Counted from the stretch's first letter, positions 18,995 through 28,635 are shown. The stretch is 64,000 nt of DNA from Anabaena sp. UHCC 0204 (GCF_009711975.1 NZ_VIKW01000002.1:154156-218155); one strand, 5' to 3'. Translations and numbers: made by a program. Notes: generated from the sequence alone by a model not told the origin.

Positions 18995-19339
18995 ATGTCG
19001 ATTTACGTTGGTAATTTGTCCTATCAGGTAACAGAAGAAGACCTGAAACGGGCTTTTGCGGAGTACGGAACGGTTAGTCGCGTGCAGCTACCTACAGACC
19101 GGGAAACTGGTCGTCCACGGGGTTTTGCCTTTGTGGAAATGGAGAAAGAAACAGAAGAAGCCGCAGCCATTGAAGCCCTTGATGGTGCTGAATGGATGGG
19201 TCGTGATCTGCGAGTAAACAAAGCTAAACCCCGCGAAGACAGAGGTTCTTCTCGCGGCGGTGGCGGCGGAAGTTGGAGCAATCGCGGTGGCGGCGGAGAT
19301 CGCAGTGGCGGTAGTGGCGGCGGTGGTCGTCGCTATTAA
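18995..19339 (+). CDS. rbp: RRM-type glycine-rich RNA-binding protein Rbp
   Basis: A 114-residue protein with one RNA recognition motif (RNP2 IYVGNL at 3-8, RNP1 RGFAFVEM at 42-49) and a Gly/Arg/Ser-rich tail (about 86-112). Cyanobacterial Rbp proteins bind single-stranded RNA, and several are cold-induced. The gene has a leader of about 200 bases and is followed at 123 bases by rpsU, the known rbp-rpsU arrangement of Anabaena. High local GC in the tail comes from GGC/GGT glycine codons. Confidence 0.93.
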   Translation: MSIYVGNLSYQVTEEDLKRAFAEYGTVSRVQLPTDRETGRPRGFAFVEMEKETEEAAAIEALDGAEWMGRDLRVNKAKPREDRGSSRGGGGGSWSNRGGGGDRSGGSGGGGRRY

Positions 19340-19370
19340 GTCTGTTTAAAAAAATTAACATCTAGAGTAT

Positions 19371-19404
19371 CCAGCAGATACAGCCCTGGTCTAAACGCTG
19401 CTGG
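19371..19404 (+). promoter_or_regulatory. Hairpin between rbp and rpsU (possible attenuator)
   Basis: CCAGCAG (19371-19377) pairs with CTGCTGG (19398-19404), with a 20-base loop, and is followed by AATATTTTATTTT. It may partly terminate or stabilise the rbp transcript ahead of rpsU. Confidence 0.5.
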
Positions 19405-19462
19405 AATATTTTATTTTAGCTCTAGTCGGCAAATATTGATTTAGCATTAAGGAGAAACGAAA

Positions 19463-19660
19463 ATGACACAAGTGGTTTTAGGTGAAAATGAAGGTATTGA
19501 GTCAGCATTGCGAAGATTTAAGCGGGAAGTTTCTAAGGCGGGAATTTTCCAAGATATGCGGAAAAAGCGTCACTTTGAAACACCTTTAGAAAAAGAAAAA
19601 CGCAAAGCGATCGCTAGACACAAACAACGCCGTCAACAACGTTCTCGCTTCAAACGATAA
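19463..19660 (+). CDS. rpsU: 30S ribosomal protein S21
   Basis: A 65-residue very basic protein with the S21 pattern: [20 protein letters not shown], then [15 protein letters not shown], ending in a Lys/Arg-rich tail. It is part of the small ribosomal subunit near the anti-Shine-Dalgarno end of 16S rRNA. A strong AAGGAGAAA ribosome site precedes the ATG. It lies downstream of rbp on the same strand. Confidence 0.96.
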   Translation: MTQVVLGENEGIESALRRFKREVSKAGIFQDMRKKRHFETPLEKEKRKAIARHKQRRQQRSRFKR

Positions 19661-19685
19661 ATTTTTAGTCATACCGGCTAAAACT

Positions 19686-19709
19686 GGAAATCCTCTCAGG
19701 ATTTCCTTT
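19686..19709 (+). terminator. Terminator after rpsU
   Basis: A 9-bp stem, GGAAATCCT (19686-19694) with AGGATTTCC (19698-19706), has a CTC loop followed by TTTA. It starts 25 bases after the rpsU stop. Confidence 0.75.
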
Positions 19710-19798
19710 AATCTACGATAGATTTTAATTAAATTATTATTACTAAAAAAGTCTTTTCATTAGGGCTAAAAGTCAGGAAAAAATGCTATTGGAGTTGA

Positions 19799-19836
19799 TT
19801 AGGGGCGAGTTTATCTTGCCCCTAAGTTGTTTTTTG
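19799..19836 (+). terminator. Second hairpin with T-run downstream of rpsU
   Basis: TTAGGGGC (19799-19806) pairs with GCCCCTAA (19818-19825) and is followed by GTTGTTTTTT on the plus strand. It lies before the stop of the convergent gene at 19853 and may back up the first terminator. Confidence 0.65.
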
Positions 19837-19852
19837 AACAATAGATTAACTG

Positions 19853-20740
19853 CTAGATTTCAGCTATTGCTCGTTCAATTAAACGTCGTGCTAAAGTCTG
19901 CGTTCCTGTGTGTTCATAGTAATTTGTAGACATATCTAGAAATGCTGCTACATAGTCCAATTTATCATCAGCAACGTCTAGAAAACCTTTGAAATGACCC
20001 AAGACTGATTGTGCTGTTAAAGCATTAGCGGAGACAATACCATTCATCCAACCTTTAACAGAATCTAGACTATTACCAAGAAAGTCCATTTTCCCACCAA
20101 TACCGTTACCAGGAATGGCATCTTGCATAGTTGCAAAAGTTGAGTTTTGTTGTAACTCTTGGGGTTTCATTTGACTGAGCATTGATAATGACTTATCAAT
20201 AAAATCTGGACCAAGGGGAATTAAACCATCAACACAAATTAACGCCACCATGCGGATAAGTGACTCGCCACCATACTCACCTAAAGCACCGACAAAATCA
20301 CCAATACTGTCACCGGGAATGCCATTAATTTGGCAAAAAGCAACTAATTCAGCAACTATTTTTAAGGTGAGATCGATGGTTTGAGCTTTGTCTGCTTTAG
20401 GAGTAATAGAGTTTAAAAAACCGAAGAGAGGAATTGCTTCACCAACTTTGTTAGCTAAAGCTGCTGCACCCAAAGCTCTATCTGTAGAGTCAACTGTTTG
20501 ATAAAGCCAGAGGGCAGTTTGATATCCTTGGGATTTATCATTAAACAGATAAATCGCTCTTTCGCCAATTTGTTGAATTAAGTCTTCGTCATCTTCACCT
20601 GTCACAGTTTTAATGGTATTGACAAAACCGACAGTGTTTTTCCACTCACCAGGAGCAACAAAATCTAAAGCATTTAGTAGAGAAATTGTCAATCCCTTGG
20701 TAGGAAGTTCATCAACTAACTCGAAAATTGGTTTACTCAC
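19853..20740 (-). CDS. Conserved hypothetical protein
   Basis: A 295-residue soluble, mostly helical acidic protein. It has no signal peptide and no clear membrane span. I do not recognise a family. It contains several Gly/Leu-rich amphipathic stretches (LGAAALANKVGEAIPLFGFL, IGDFVGALGEYGGESLIRMV). It is followed on the same strand, 60 bases before its start, by a lipoprotein gene that may form an operon with it. A GGAGAC ribosome site lies before the ATG. Confidence 0.65.
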   Translation of the reverse strand: MSKPIFELVDELPTKGLTISLLNALDFVAPGEWKNTVGFVNTIKTVTGEDDEDLIQQIGERAIYLFNDKSQGYQTALWLYQTVDSTDRALGAAALANKVGEAIPLFGFLNSITPKADKAQTIDLTLKIVAELVAFCQINGIPGDSIGDFVGALGEYGGESLIRMVALICVDGLIPLGPDFIDKSLSMLSQMKPQELQQNSTFATMQDAIPGNGIGGKMDFLGNSLDSVKGWMNGIVSANALTAQSVLGHFKGFLDVADDKLDYVAAFLDMSTNYYEHTGTQTLARRLIERAIAEI

Positions 20741-20800
20741 AAAAGTCTCCTTATCAATGTTTTGTATTAACGTCCGTTGTTAGTTAGGGAAGTGGTGAAA

Positions 20801-21310
20801 CTATTTCAACTTTTCTAAACCACTAAGATTGAATCTTTCTATCCATGCTGCGCGATCGCTCGCTGTAAATGATGGATCTTTAGAAATTACTTTCACTTGG
20901 TACTTATTCACCAAAACCGAAGTTTGGGTTTTACCAAGTTCTACTGCGGGATAACCACCAATTTTTTTGGAGCTATTAGCAAATTTTGATGCTGCTGCTG
21001 GTGTGCTACTCGTATCAGAAATAGCCAATTGGGCAACTACTTTATCGCCTTTTTTCAAATTGGCTTCTGAAAAGCCTTTCTTTTCTTGAGTATAAACTCG
21101 ATTATAGCCATCTCCGCCACTAGGGAAGAACGCATTTAACTTACTCCCCTGAGTCGCATCTTTAACAACAGCCTGTCCGCTTTTTTTCTGGGTACTTTCC
21201 TGTTGTACCTGATCAAAACGACTAGGTGCTTTTGTAGCACAAGCTGTAGTCAGTAACATCACTGATAGTAATACAGCCGCTAATACTTTCTGCCCACGCT
21301 TTGTAAACAT
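20801..21310 (-). CDS. Putative lipoprotein
   Basis: A 169-residue protein with a type II signal: a basic start (MFTKRGQK), a hydrophobic core and the lipobox LTTAC with Cys24. The mature part is Ser/Lys-rich and then folds into a small alpha/beta domain ending in WIERFNLSGLEKLK. It is probably anchored to the inner face of the outer membrane or the outer face of the plasma or thylakoid membrane. The function is unknown. It is upstream of, and likely co-transcribed with, the gene at 19853-20740. Confidence 0.72.
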   Translation of the reverse strand: MFTKRGQKVLAAVLLSVMLLTTACATKAPSRFDQVQQESTQKKSGQAVVKDATQGSKLNAFFPSGGDGYNRVYTQEKKGFSEANLKKGDKVVAQLAISDTSSTPAAASKFANSSKKIGGYPAVELGKTQTSVLVNKYQVKVISKDPSFTASDRAAWIERFNLSGLEKLK

Positions 21311-21448
21311 TTTTGGCTTCTCCTAAATACTTGAGCTTATTAGGCAATTATCAACTCTGCCGTCACCCACAAGCCAGAAAATTTACTTTTATATAACTAT
21401 TCAAGGTATTGATAATCACCAATATTTAATAGTTAGTGTAGTATAATA

Positions 21449-22096
21449 CTAGGTTAGACGATGAGCTATCACCGCATATAAAGGATCTCCACCCGGTACT
21501 CCTAACCACTGTAAAAAACTTGGTGCTGTTGACCTTTGAGCAATAACTTCTGGGGTTGTAAATCCCGGTACTGACGTAAAGTAGCCCTTGACCAATTCTA
21601 CTCTAAAAGCTTCCGAACCATCGCGCCAAGCTTGAATTGCTTTTTGAAAAAACATCCGGTTAGAAAAACTAATAATTGCTATTCCACCCGGTTTAAGAAT
21701 GCGATGTATTTCTGAAAATATCGCCTCTGGGTATTGAATATATTGAACAGAAACACAGTTAATAACAGCATCAAAGTCTTGATCTGGGAAAGGTAACTGC
21801 GGATTTGTGTTGATATTTTGCACAAAATAATGATTTAATTGAGCATTTCGGGCTAGTTCCTCCGCGTTGAGTCCATGGCCTTCCACATGGGCAAAATCTA
21901 TATCTGTGGGTAGATGCGATACCCAACTACTCATTAAATCAAGAATACGCGTCTGAGGTTGGAGTCGCTGACTATACAAATCCGTTAATTGCTGAATAAA
22001 ACCATCATCTACATGAGTGACAAAGCGAGGGTAACTGTAGAATAACTGATCATCTGAGTCATCTAACTTAATGCGTTGATCTGGTTTAAGAAGCAT
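21449..22096 (-). CDS. Class I SAM-dependent methyltransferase
   Basis: A 215-residue protein with a Rossmann-type methyltransferase core: ILDLMSSW (motif I, glycine-poor), FDAVINCVSVQYIQYP (motif II/III region) and EIHRILKPGGIAIISFSNR (post-II). It resembles the Methyltransf_11/UbiE-like group. The glycine-poor motif I is unusual but seen in some family members. The substrate is unknown. It is divergent from the GT39-like gene. Confidence 0.8.
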   Translation of the reverse strand: MLLKPDQRIKLDDSDDQLFYSYPRFVTHVDDGFIQQLTDLYSQRLQPQTRILDLMSSWVSHLPTDIDFAHVEGHGLNAEELARNAQLNHYFVQNINTNPQLPFPDQDFDAVINCVSVQYIQYPEAIFSEIHRILKPGGIAIISFSNRMFFQKAIQAWRDGSEAFRVELVKGYFTSVPGFTTPEVIAQRSTAPSFLQWLGVPGGDPLYAVIAHRLT

Positions 22097-22208
22097 AAAC
22101 GTCTTATTTGTACAAGTTGAGAATTTTGGCTAGTATTTGCATTGAATGAGTTAGTATCATAACGCAAATTATTTTACCCATGTAAAAATTGATATTTATA
22201 ATCTATCA

Positions 22209-23849
22209 ATGTTTTTTAAATCACCCCTAATTTTAGCTTTTTGGCAATTACTTTGGCGATTTTGGCAACTTCCATATAGCAAATTGTTAATTTGGTTAAT
22301 ACCTTTATTACTATTTACATCTGGAGAAACCAGTCTTATGGCTCATGACGAAGCCCTGTATGCTGGAAGAGCAAGACAAATGTTCGAGACTGGTGACTGG
22401 GTAGCTCCTTGGGGTAATGCTCATCATAAAACGCCTGGTTTCTATTGGTTGATTGCTATTTTTTATCAGCTATTTGGTATTAGTGATTTTACGGCAAGAA
22501 TGCCTACCATGATTGCTGGTATTATTAGTATATTCATTATCTATGAAGTCGGGAAAATACTATTAAATAAACAATTAGCATTTCTAGCAATTATTATTTT
22601 AAATATACAATTTCTCTGGTTACAGTATTGTCGTTTATCCGCACCAGATATACCAAGTATATTCCTAGTATTCGTTGCTATTTTTTGTTTACTAAAATCT
22701 GATATAGATCCTCGAAAACGATTTCTTTATGGTTTTATTGCTGGGTTAAGTTTTAGCTTAGGTTTTTTGCTCAGAAGCTTAATGATTTTTTTGCCTATGA
22801 TGGCATTATCACCTTATTTAATTATCAATCATAACCGTCATCGCCATTTAACTAACCCCATGTTGTATTTAGGGTTTTTAGTGGGTTTAATTCCTACAGT
22901 AGCTTGGCTTTATTTTAGCTGGTTGCGTTATGGTAGCAATAGTATTGGGGCTTTATTGGGATTTGTTGTAGAACTAGGTAGCAAGGAACAACATAAAAAT
23001 GGCATTTTGTTTTATGTTTGGAATCTATCTTTAAAATCTTTTCCTTGGTTCTTTTTTAGTTTATTGGGATTAGTATTAGTCATTCGTCGTTCTATGTCTG
23101 CTTATTCACTAATATTAATAGGTTTCCCAATTATCTTATTTATTGAACTTAGTATATTTACAACTCGGTTATCCCATTATAGTCTTTGTCTTTATCCATT
23201 TATCGCTTTTCTGGCTGCGGTGGGTTTAGATTGGTTAGGAAAAATTTACCAAAAAGGATTTGCAGATAAATTTCCATCTAGTAATATGGGTTTTTTAACC
23301 CGAAATTTTAGTTATGCTTGGGGAATATTAGGCATCATTTTAATATTAGCTGGAATAGGTATTTTAATATGGGGTGATGTAGAAATTCACAAATATGCAA
23401 TTCTGTCTATTATTTCTGGGTTTGGTAACTTAATTACACCATTGGTATGGATAGGAAATTTTCACTACCAACAAAAGTTTCTTAATGCTAAATATTGGCT
23501 AGGTGGATTGTTAGTTAGCTGTTGGTTATCCTTAGCTACAGCCGGGATTTTGGGTTTATTAGGAGATTTTAACCCAAAATTTAGAGTATTTTACCAACAA
23601 GAATCAATTGCTGGGATTTTAGAGAATTATCCCATTAATTTTGTTAAAAATAGCCAATTTGGTGATAAAGAATCTGTGCTAATTCAATTCTATACTCCTA
23701 AATATGGTGAAAGTGTAGATTCAATATCTCAGTTATCTAGTTTAAGCTATGCTTGGATTTATCAACCAAGTTCTGGTAATTCACCAACAAATTATCGGGT
23801 AATTGGTAGTTTTAAAGATTATCAATTAATTCAGGTTTTACCTGAGTAA
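22209..23849 (+). CDS. Glycosyltransferase family 39 (ArnT/PMT-like) membrane protein
   Basis: A 546-residue integral membrane protein with about eleven hydrophobic segments. The first periplasmic loop has the GT39/ArnT signature MAHDEALYAGRARQMFETGDWVAP (Asp-Glu catalytic pair), followed by HHKTPGFYWLIAIFYQLFG. Such enzymes move a sugar from a polyprenyl-phosphate carrier to lipid or protein. The acceptor here is unknown. It is a single gene with a divergent methyltransferase upstream. Confidence 0.85.
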   Translation: MFFKSPLILAFWQLLWRFWQLPYSKLLIWLIPLLLFTSGETSLMAHDEALYAGRARQMFETGDWVAPWGNAHHKTPGFYWLIAIFYQLFGISDFTARMPTMIAGIISIFIIYEVGKILLNKQLAFLAIIILNIQFLWLQYCRLSAPDIPSIFLVFVAIFCLLKSDIDPRKRFLYGFIAGLSFSLGFLLRSLMIFLPMMALSPYLIINHNRHRHLTNPMLYLGFLVGLIPTVAWLYFSWLRYGSNSIGALLGFVVELGSKEQHKNGILFYVWNLSLKSFPWFFFSLLGLVLVIRRSMSAYSLILIGFPIILFIELSIFTTRLSHYSLCLYPFIAFLAAVGLDWLGKIYQKGFADKFPSSNMGFLTRNFSYAWGILGIILILAGIGILIWGDVEIHKYAILSIISGFGNLITPLVWIGNFHYQQKFLNAKYWLGGLLVSCWLSLATAGILGLLGDFNPKFRVFYQQESIAGILENYPINFVKNSQFGDKESVLIQFYTPKYGESVDSISQLSSLSYAWIYQPSSGNSPTNYRVIGSFKDYQLIQVLPE

Positions 23850-24156
23850 TAAGTAGTCGGACAAAATTAAATTCACTCGTTGAGAGAGGGAACAGAAAAA
23901 TCAGTTGTGTCAGTAACTAGACCAAAATAAATCAACTTAGATTAAGTAATGTAAAAAATATTGAGATGCTTTGGTAGTAAGGGCTGAAGCCCTTAAATAA
24001 GGACTAAAGTCCTCACTACAAACCGGGAATTATTTAGTCCGTTCTACTTAATTAATTCTGTCCAATTACTTAAAAATACAGTTACAAAAAATGAAGATAC
24101 TTGTAAATCAAGTTAAATATGTTGTAATTAATAATAAGTCTTAATACTAACTGATC
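23850..24156. other. Intergenic region with a REP-like palindrome
   Basis: This 307-bp region contains the palindromes at 23979-24013 and otherwise AT-rich sequence. It includes the leader of the lipoprotein gene. No coding frame was seen. Confidence 0.5.
23979..24013. repeat. Double palindromic dispersed repeat
   Basis: AAGGGCTGAAGCCCTT (23979-23994) is followed at six bases by AGGACTAAAGTCCT (24000-24013), flanked by GTAGT and CACTAC, which also pair. This looks like a known type of cyanobacterial extragenic palindrome. Confidence 0.8.
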
Positions 24157-24987
24157 ATGAAAAAATTAATTTCCACAGTTTCTTTAATTATTACCTGTAT
24201 ATCAATAGTAAGTTGTGGTAGCGCATCAAGTGATATAGATGCGAGTAATACTGTCAAACAAAGTCAAACAGAATCTTCTCCAGCAACCGCAACTCAGGAA
24301 GAGGAAAATAATCAAGAAGATCCTCAAAAGCCTGTCCGCGAAAATCTAGCTAGTACGGTAAACAACAATAATACTACTACGAAAAATGCCGATAAACAAC
24401 CAAAAGTAGGGATAGTTAAGGAGTTAGTGAATGGTGATTTGCTATGTTACGTTACTCTGGTAGATGAAAAAGGAATTGAACATAATGTTGGCGCGACTTT
24501 TGAAATTTGTGAGGAGGAAAAAAAATTCCTCAATAAAAAAATACGTGCTGTTTATGAAATAGAATCAGTTAGTGATTGTGAAAGTATAGAACCTTGTGGT
24601 AAAACTCGCCAAGAATCCATTATTACTAAAATGGAAGTTGTCAATGAAGATTCCCGCAAACAATCTGAAAGTAGTAATTCACAAACTTTAAGTAATGGGG
24701 AATGGACGATTACACTCGGTAATACAGATTCTTGGAATGGGGTTAATGGTACAGGAAATGTGAGTTATCAAGGATGTGATGCTAATGGTAAATGTCTCAA
24801 ATTGACAGGTGGTAAAATTTCCTGTCGAGATGGTAAATGTGTTACAGGTTGGGTAAATGGAGATTATGTTTACATTTTAGAACAACCGATTACTGAAGAA
24901 GGAAATGCTTCTCCAACTTTGAGAGTCAGAAAAGATGATAACGAGATTTTGAAAGCTACGGGATTTAAAGTTGTATCTGGTAATTAA
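24157..24987 (+). CDS. Putative lipoprotein of unknown function
   Basis: A 276-residue protein with a type II signal (lipobox IVSC, Cys20). A low-complexity Ser/Thr/Asn/Gln linker spans about residues 22-85. A domain with four cysteines (LLCYVTL, FEICEEE, SDCESIEPCGK) follows. A second Cys-containing beta-rich domain (about 185-276) includes NVSYQGCDANGKCLKL and KISCRDGKCVTGW. Paired cysteines suggest disulfides outside the cytoplasm. The family is not recognised. It converges with the ABC ATPase gene and overlaps it by four bases. Confidence 0.68.
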   Translation: MKKLISTVSLIITCISIVSCGSASSDIDASNTVKQSQTESSPATATQEEENNQEDPQKPVRENLASTVNNNNTTTKNADKQPKVGIVKELVNGDLLCYVTLVDEKGIEHNVGATFEICEEEKKFLNKKIRAVYEIESVSDCESIEPCGKTRQESIITKMEVVNEDSRKQSESSNSQTLSNGEWTITLGNTDSWNGVNGTGNVSYQGCDANGKCLKLTGGKISCRDGKCVTGWVNGDYVYILEQPITEEGNASPTLRVRKDDNEILKATGFKVVSGN

Positions 24988-26081
24988 GCTGGAAAAATTC
25001 TTGCACCAGTTTGACAGTTAAATACAAATAACTGATTTAGGTCTAATTGTAAGTTCAATTTTTCTCCAGGATGCAAACGGATATTGCCACCAATCTGCAC
25101 ATTCAAAAACCAGGAACAACCAGGTAAACTGGCACGAATTAAAGTTTCTCTTCCTAATGGTTCAACCACTTTCACATCTGCAAATAATCCTTCTGAATTT
25201 TCCTCTTTTTGCTCTTGATTAAGATGAAAGTGTTCAGGACGAATACCTAAATTATAACTTTCGCCTGAGTTTAAATGCAATTTTTCTTGTAAATCGGGAG
25301 GAATTGCTAATATCTGCCCACTAATATTAAAATTATCACCATGATAGATAGCGGGAAGAATATTCATTGGTGGATTACCTAAAAAACTGGCTACCATTTC
25401 ATTAGCAGGTAAAGCATAAATACTTTGAGGATCACCAATTTGTTGAATTCTCCCTTGATTAAGGACGACAATTTTATCAGCTAAAGTCATGGCTTCAACT
25501 TGATCATGGGTGACGTAAATTGTCGTAATTCCTAGTTGTTGATGTAGCTGTTTTAATTCGGCTCTGGTATCATCTCGTAATTGGGCATCTAAATTAGATA
25601 AAGGTTCATCAAGTAAAAATAATTGAGCTTGACGAGCGATCGCTCTTCCTAATGCTACTCGTTGTTGTTGTCCTCCTGAAAGCTGTTTGGGTTTTCTGTC
25701 TAAAAGATGTTCTAGAGAAAGCGATCGCGCTACCGTTAATACTCGTTCTTTAATAGTTTTCGGAGCAACCTGACGCATTTGTAACCCAAAAGCGATATTC
25801 TCGGCTACCGTCATGTGTGGATATAGGGCATAGTTTTGAAATACCATGGCTATATCGCGTTGTCGTGCAGGAACATCATTAACCAGGCGATCGCCTATAT
25901 ACAAATTACCAGATGTCGCAGTTTCTAAACCAGCTATAGTTCGCAAAATCGTTGATTTACCGCAACCAGACGGACCAACTAAAACCCAAAACTCACCATC
26001 GGGAATTTCCAAGCTAATATCTTCAATAGCGGTGACGTTGTTGAATTTACGCTTGATATTTTCGAGTAGAACTTTTGCCAT
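24984..26081 (-). CDS. ABC transporter ATPase, MalK/UgpC type
   Basis: A 365-residue ATPase of the carbohydrate-uptake family. Walker A is GPSGCGKST (36-44), the Q-loop MVFQNYALYPHM, the signature LSGGQQQR (134-141), Walker B LFLLDEP and the H-switch VTHDQ. A C-terminal TOBE/OB domain (about 240-365) includes LGIRPEHFHL, typical of MalK/UgpC. No permease or binding protein lies beside it. This is common in cyanobacteria, where one such ATPase may serve several sugar or glycerol-phosphate importers. Its partner cannot be told here. Confidence 0.88.
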   Translation of the reverse strand: MAKVLLENIKRKFNNVTAIEDISLEIPDGEFWVLVGPSGCGKSTILRTIAGLETATSGNLYIGDRLVNDVPARQRDIAMVFQNYALYPHMTVAENIAFGLQMRQVAPKTIKERVLTVARSLSLEHLLDRKPKQLSGGQQQRVALGRAIARQAQLFLLDEPLSNLDAQLRDDTRAELKQLHQQLGITTIYVTHDQVEAMTLADKIVVLNQGRIQQIGDPQSIYALPANEMVASFLGNPPMNILPAIYHGDNFNISGQILAIPPDLQEKLHLNSGESYNLGIRPEHFHLNQEQKEENSEGLFADVKVVEPLGRETLIRASLPGCSWFLNVQIGGNIRLHPGEKLNLQLDLNQLFVFNCQTGARIFPA

Positions 26082-26152
26082 TATGAAATTGATTAGTTGT
26101 ATTTAATTTACCCAATTATAAGGGAATATTAAATCAAAAATCAATTATCAAC

Positions 26153-26179
26153 TAGAGACGTTCTGCCGGAACGTCTCTA
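26153..26179. repeat. Dispersed palindrome, copy 1 of 4
   Basis: TAGAGACGTTC...GGAACGTCTCTA, a near-perfect palindrome with a short centre. It lies between two leftward ABC genes. Further copies are at 36509-36529, 49268-49293 and 50659-50682. Confidence 0.85.
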
Positions 26180-26197
26180 CAGACTCCTGCTGTAATA

Positions 26198-27034
26198 TTA
26201 TTCATCTACTGTAAAATTTTCGTCGAGAAAATTTAGAGCCTGGTTGCGGAGTTCAAAATATTCTTTGGAATTACGCATTGCTATTCTATCTCTAGGACGC
26301 TGAAAGGGAACTTTTAAAATTTTTCCTATCTTTGCAGATGGTCCATTAGTCATCAAAACAATGCGATCGGACATATAAATTGCTTCGTCTACATCATGAG
26401 TAATCATCATTACCGCTTGACGATGATTTTCCCAAATATCTAATACTTGACGTTGCAATTTACCGCGAGTCAAGGCATCCAAAGCCCCAAAAGGTTCATC
26501 CATTAATAACATTTTCGGACGAATTGCTAAAGCTCTAGCAATACCAACTCTTTGTTTCATTCCTCCAGAAATTTCATCAGGATATTTATCTGCTGCTGCT
26601 ATTAAATTTACCATTGCTAAGTGTTCATTGACAATGCTAATTCTTTCGGCACGATTAGCTTTTTTTAACACTTCATCTACAGCTAACCGAATATTTTCGC
26701 GCACAGTTAACCAAGGTAAGAGAGAATAATTTTGAAATACCATCATCCTATCTGCACCTGGTTTACGGATCTCTATGCCATCTAAACGAACTGATCCAGA
26801 TGTGGCTGTTTGAAACCCACCGATAATCTTCAGTAATGTTGATTTACCACAACCAGAATGACCTATTACAGAAATATATTCATCTTCACCAATTGTTAGA
26901 TTAACACCATCTAAAGCAACATACTCACCTTTGTCTGGTGTGGGATAAGACTTGACCAAATTTTCTATTTCCAAAAATCCATGACGGGGCATAGTTTCTG
27001 TATAATTGCGGTATGGTGAAACTGTATATTTCAT
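26198..27034 (-). CDS. ABC transporter ATPase, nitrate/bicarbonate/taurine type (NrtD-like)
   Basis: A 278-residue ATPase from the ATG at 27034, which has an AGGAG eight bases upstream; an ATG at 27040 is too close to it. Walker A is GHSGCGKST, the Q-loop MVFQNYSLLPWLTVREN, the signature ISGGMKQR, Walker B MLLMDEPFGALD and the H-switch ITHDVDEA. These match NrtD/CmpD/SsuB/TauB ATPases. It is the third gene of a leftward permease / binding-protein / ATPase operon. No NrtC-type fused ATPase is present. Confidence 0.9.
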   Translation of the reverse strand: MKYTVSPYRNYTETMPRHGFLEIENLVKSYPTPDKGEYVALDGVNLTIGEDEYISVIGHSGCGKSTLLKIIGGFQTATSGSVRLDGIEIRKPGADRMMVFQNYSLLPWLTVRENIRLAVDEVLKKANRAERISIVNEHLAMVNLIAAADKYPDEISGGMKQRVGIARALAIRPKMLLMDEPFGALDALTRGKLQRQVLDIWENHRQAVMMITHDVDEAIYMSDRIVLMTNGPSAKIGKILKVPFQRPRDRIAMRNSKEYFELRNQALNFLDENFTVDE

Positions 27035-27077
27035 GATCATTTCTCCTGGATATTGTTAACTATTTGCTTGGATTTAT

Positions 27078-28520
27078 TTAAGACATAAAGAAGCGACTAG
27101 GAGCATTAGCTCGGATGGCAAAACTATTAAGATATCCTACGGGATCACTAGGATCAAATCCTTTTTTATCTATAAACACTTCTGGAGGTTCAACTTTATA
27201 ATCTTCCTGGGGACATTGAATACCCATTTCTGCGGCTATCTCTCGATATAAATCTGTTCTCCAACCTTTTGCCGCTATTTGGTCTGCATTTTTAGGCATT
27301 TCCTTGATTTGTCCCCAACGGACAGCTTGAGTCATTAACCAAATGCTTTGAGAACGCCATAAAAATGTAGAATCTTCTGCTTTTTCATGAGGAACATTAT
27401 TAGGAATTTCCGAGAAAATTGTCGTGTCTTCAGCTTTGATAGTCCTGTTTTTACCATCAAAACCACCATAGTTATAATTGCCAATAATTCCCGGTCCAGT
27501 AAACTTAGTCATAGGAACACCTGAATTTTTGGGTTTTGCCCCAGTAAATGAGCGTTCTGTGAGTAATTCGGCTACTTCTTGATGATTTTCTGGTTTGCCA
27601 CAATATTGACAAGCTTCTATCATTGCTTTCACCAAAGAACGGTAAGTTTTGGGATAATTGACGATAAAAGATTCCATTACTCCTAGTAGTCTGTCTGGGT
27701 GTCCTTGCCAAATTTCCTTACCTTGGGCGAAGGTAAAACCGATACCTTCATTACCTGTAATTGCTCTGGTGTTCCATGGTTCGGCAACCATGTAAGCTTG
27801 CATTGCGCCAATTCTCATGTTTGTCACCATTTGCGGTGGAGAAACAATAATCACCCGAAATTCCTTCAGAGGATCTATTCCCGCCGCAGCAGATATATAG
27901 CGAACAAAGTATTCATAAATAGCGGAACTGAGGACGACAGCCCAAACTTTCTTGTCTGGGGATTGTGTATCAAAATAGCCCCGAAAGTCCTTTCCAAAGG
28001 CTGCTAAAGCCCCATCACCGTATTTTTGCTGGTATTCAAACCAAGGACGTATTCCAAAGTCCCACATTTCTTTGTTCATGGTCATGGCGTTACCATGACG
28101 GTGTAAGGTCATCGCTGCACATAAGGGGGCATGACGCGCCCCTTCTGCGCCAATTCTGGCGTTGGTGACAGCACCAGAAACGACGGGTGCAGCATCAAGA
28201 CGACCGAAAATTAAACCGTCGCGGGAGTTTCCCCAACTAGCTTCACGGCTGAGTTTGACATTTAAGCCATATTTGCGGAAGAATCCTTTTTTCCAAGCGA
28301 TCGCAAATGGCGCACAATCATTTACAGGTACATAACCAACGGTAATATTGGGTTTTTCTAAGTCTTGAGGTTTAACTAAGGGTTCTACAGCTAATGCTGC
28401 TTCTGTCAATCCTGTAGCCGATTTATCTTTTGATATTCCACAGGATGATAAAGCTAAACCCGCAGTCATTAAACCGATTCCCTGAATAAAGTCTCTGCGT
28501 TTCCAATGATTTTCACTCAT
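27078..28520 (-). CDS. ABC transporter substrate-binding protein, NrtA/CmpA family, Tat lipoprotein
   Basis: A 480-residue binding protein. The N-terminus has a twin-arginine motif (KRRDFIQGIG) and a lipobox (LSSC, Cys27), so it is probably exported folded and lipid-anchored. The body resembles NrtA/CmpA (ITVGYVPVNDCAPFAIAWKKGFF, LDAAPVVSGAVTNARIG, MTLHRHGNAMTMNKEMW, MVAEPWNTRAI). Family substrates include nitrate, nitrite, bicarbonate, cyanate and sulfonates. Which one applies is unknown, and neither nir nor cynS genes are nearby. It lies between its permease and ATPase genes. Confidence 0.87.
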   Translation of the reverse strand: MSENHWKRRDFIQGIGLMTAGLALSSCGISKDKSATGLTEAALAVEPLVKPQDLEKPNITVGYVPVNDCAPFAIAWKKGFFRKYGLNVKLSREASWGNSRDGLIFGRLDAAPVVSGAVTNARIGAEGARHAPLCAAMTLHRHGNAMTMNKEMWDFGIRPWFEYQQKYGDGALAAFGKDFRGYFDTQSPDKKVWAVVLSSAIYEYFVRYISAAAGIDPLKEFRVIIVSPPQMVTNMRIGAMQAYMVAEPWNTRAITGNEGIGFTFAQGKEIWQGHPDRLLGVMESFIVNYPKTYRSLVKAMIEACQYCGKPENHQEVAELLTERSFTGAKPKNSGVPMTKFTGPGIIGNYNYGGFDGKNRTIKAEDTTIFSEIPNNVPHEKAEDSTFLWRSQSIWLMTQAVRWGQIKEMPKNADQIAAKGWRTDLYREIAAEMGIQCPQEDYKVEPPEVFIDKKGFDPSDPVGYLNSFAIRANAPSRFFMS

Positions 28521-28635
28521 GGTTGTATACCATTATTGGATTGTACAAAAATTGCTGGATTAGCTGTGCAGCTTTCCATCTATCGCCATCATTTTTCAAA
28601 TTGGTATCAATGATTCATTAATTCAGATCAGACTC

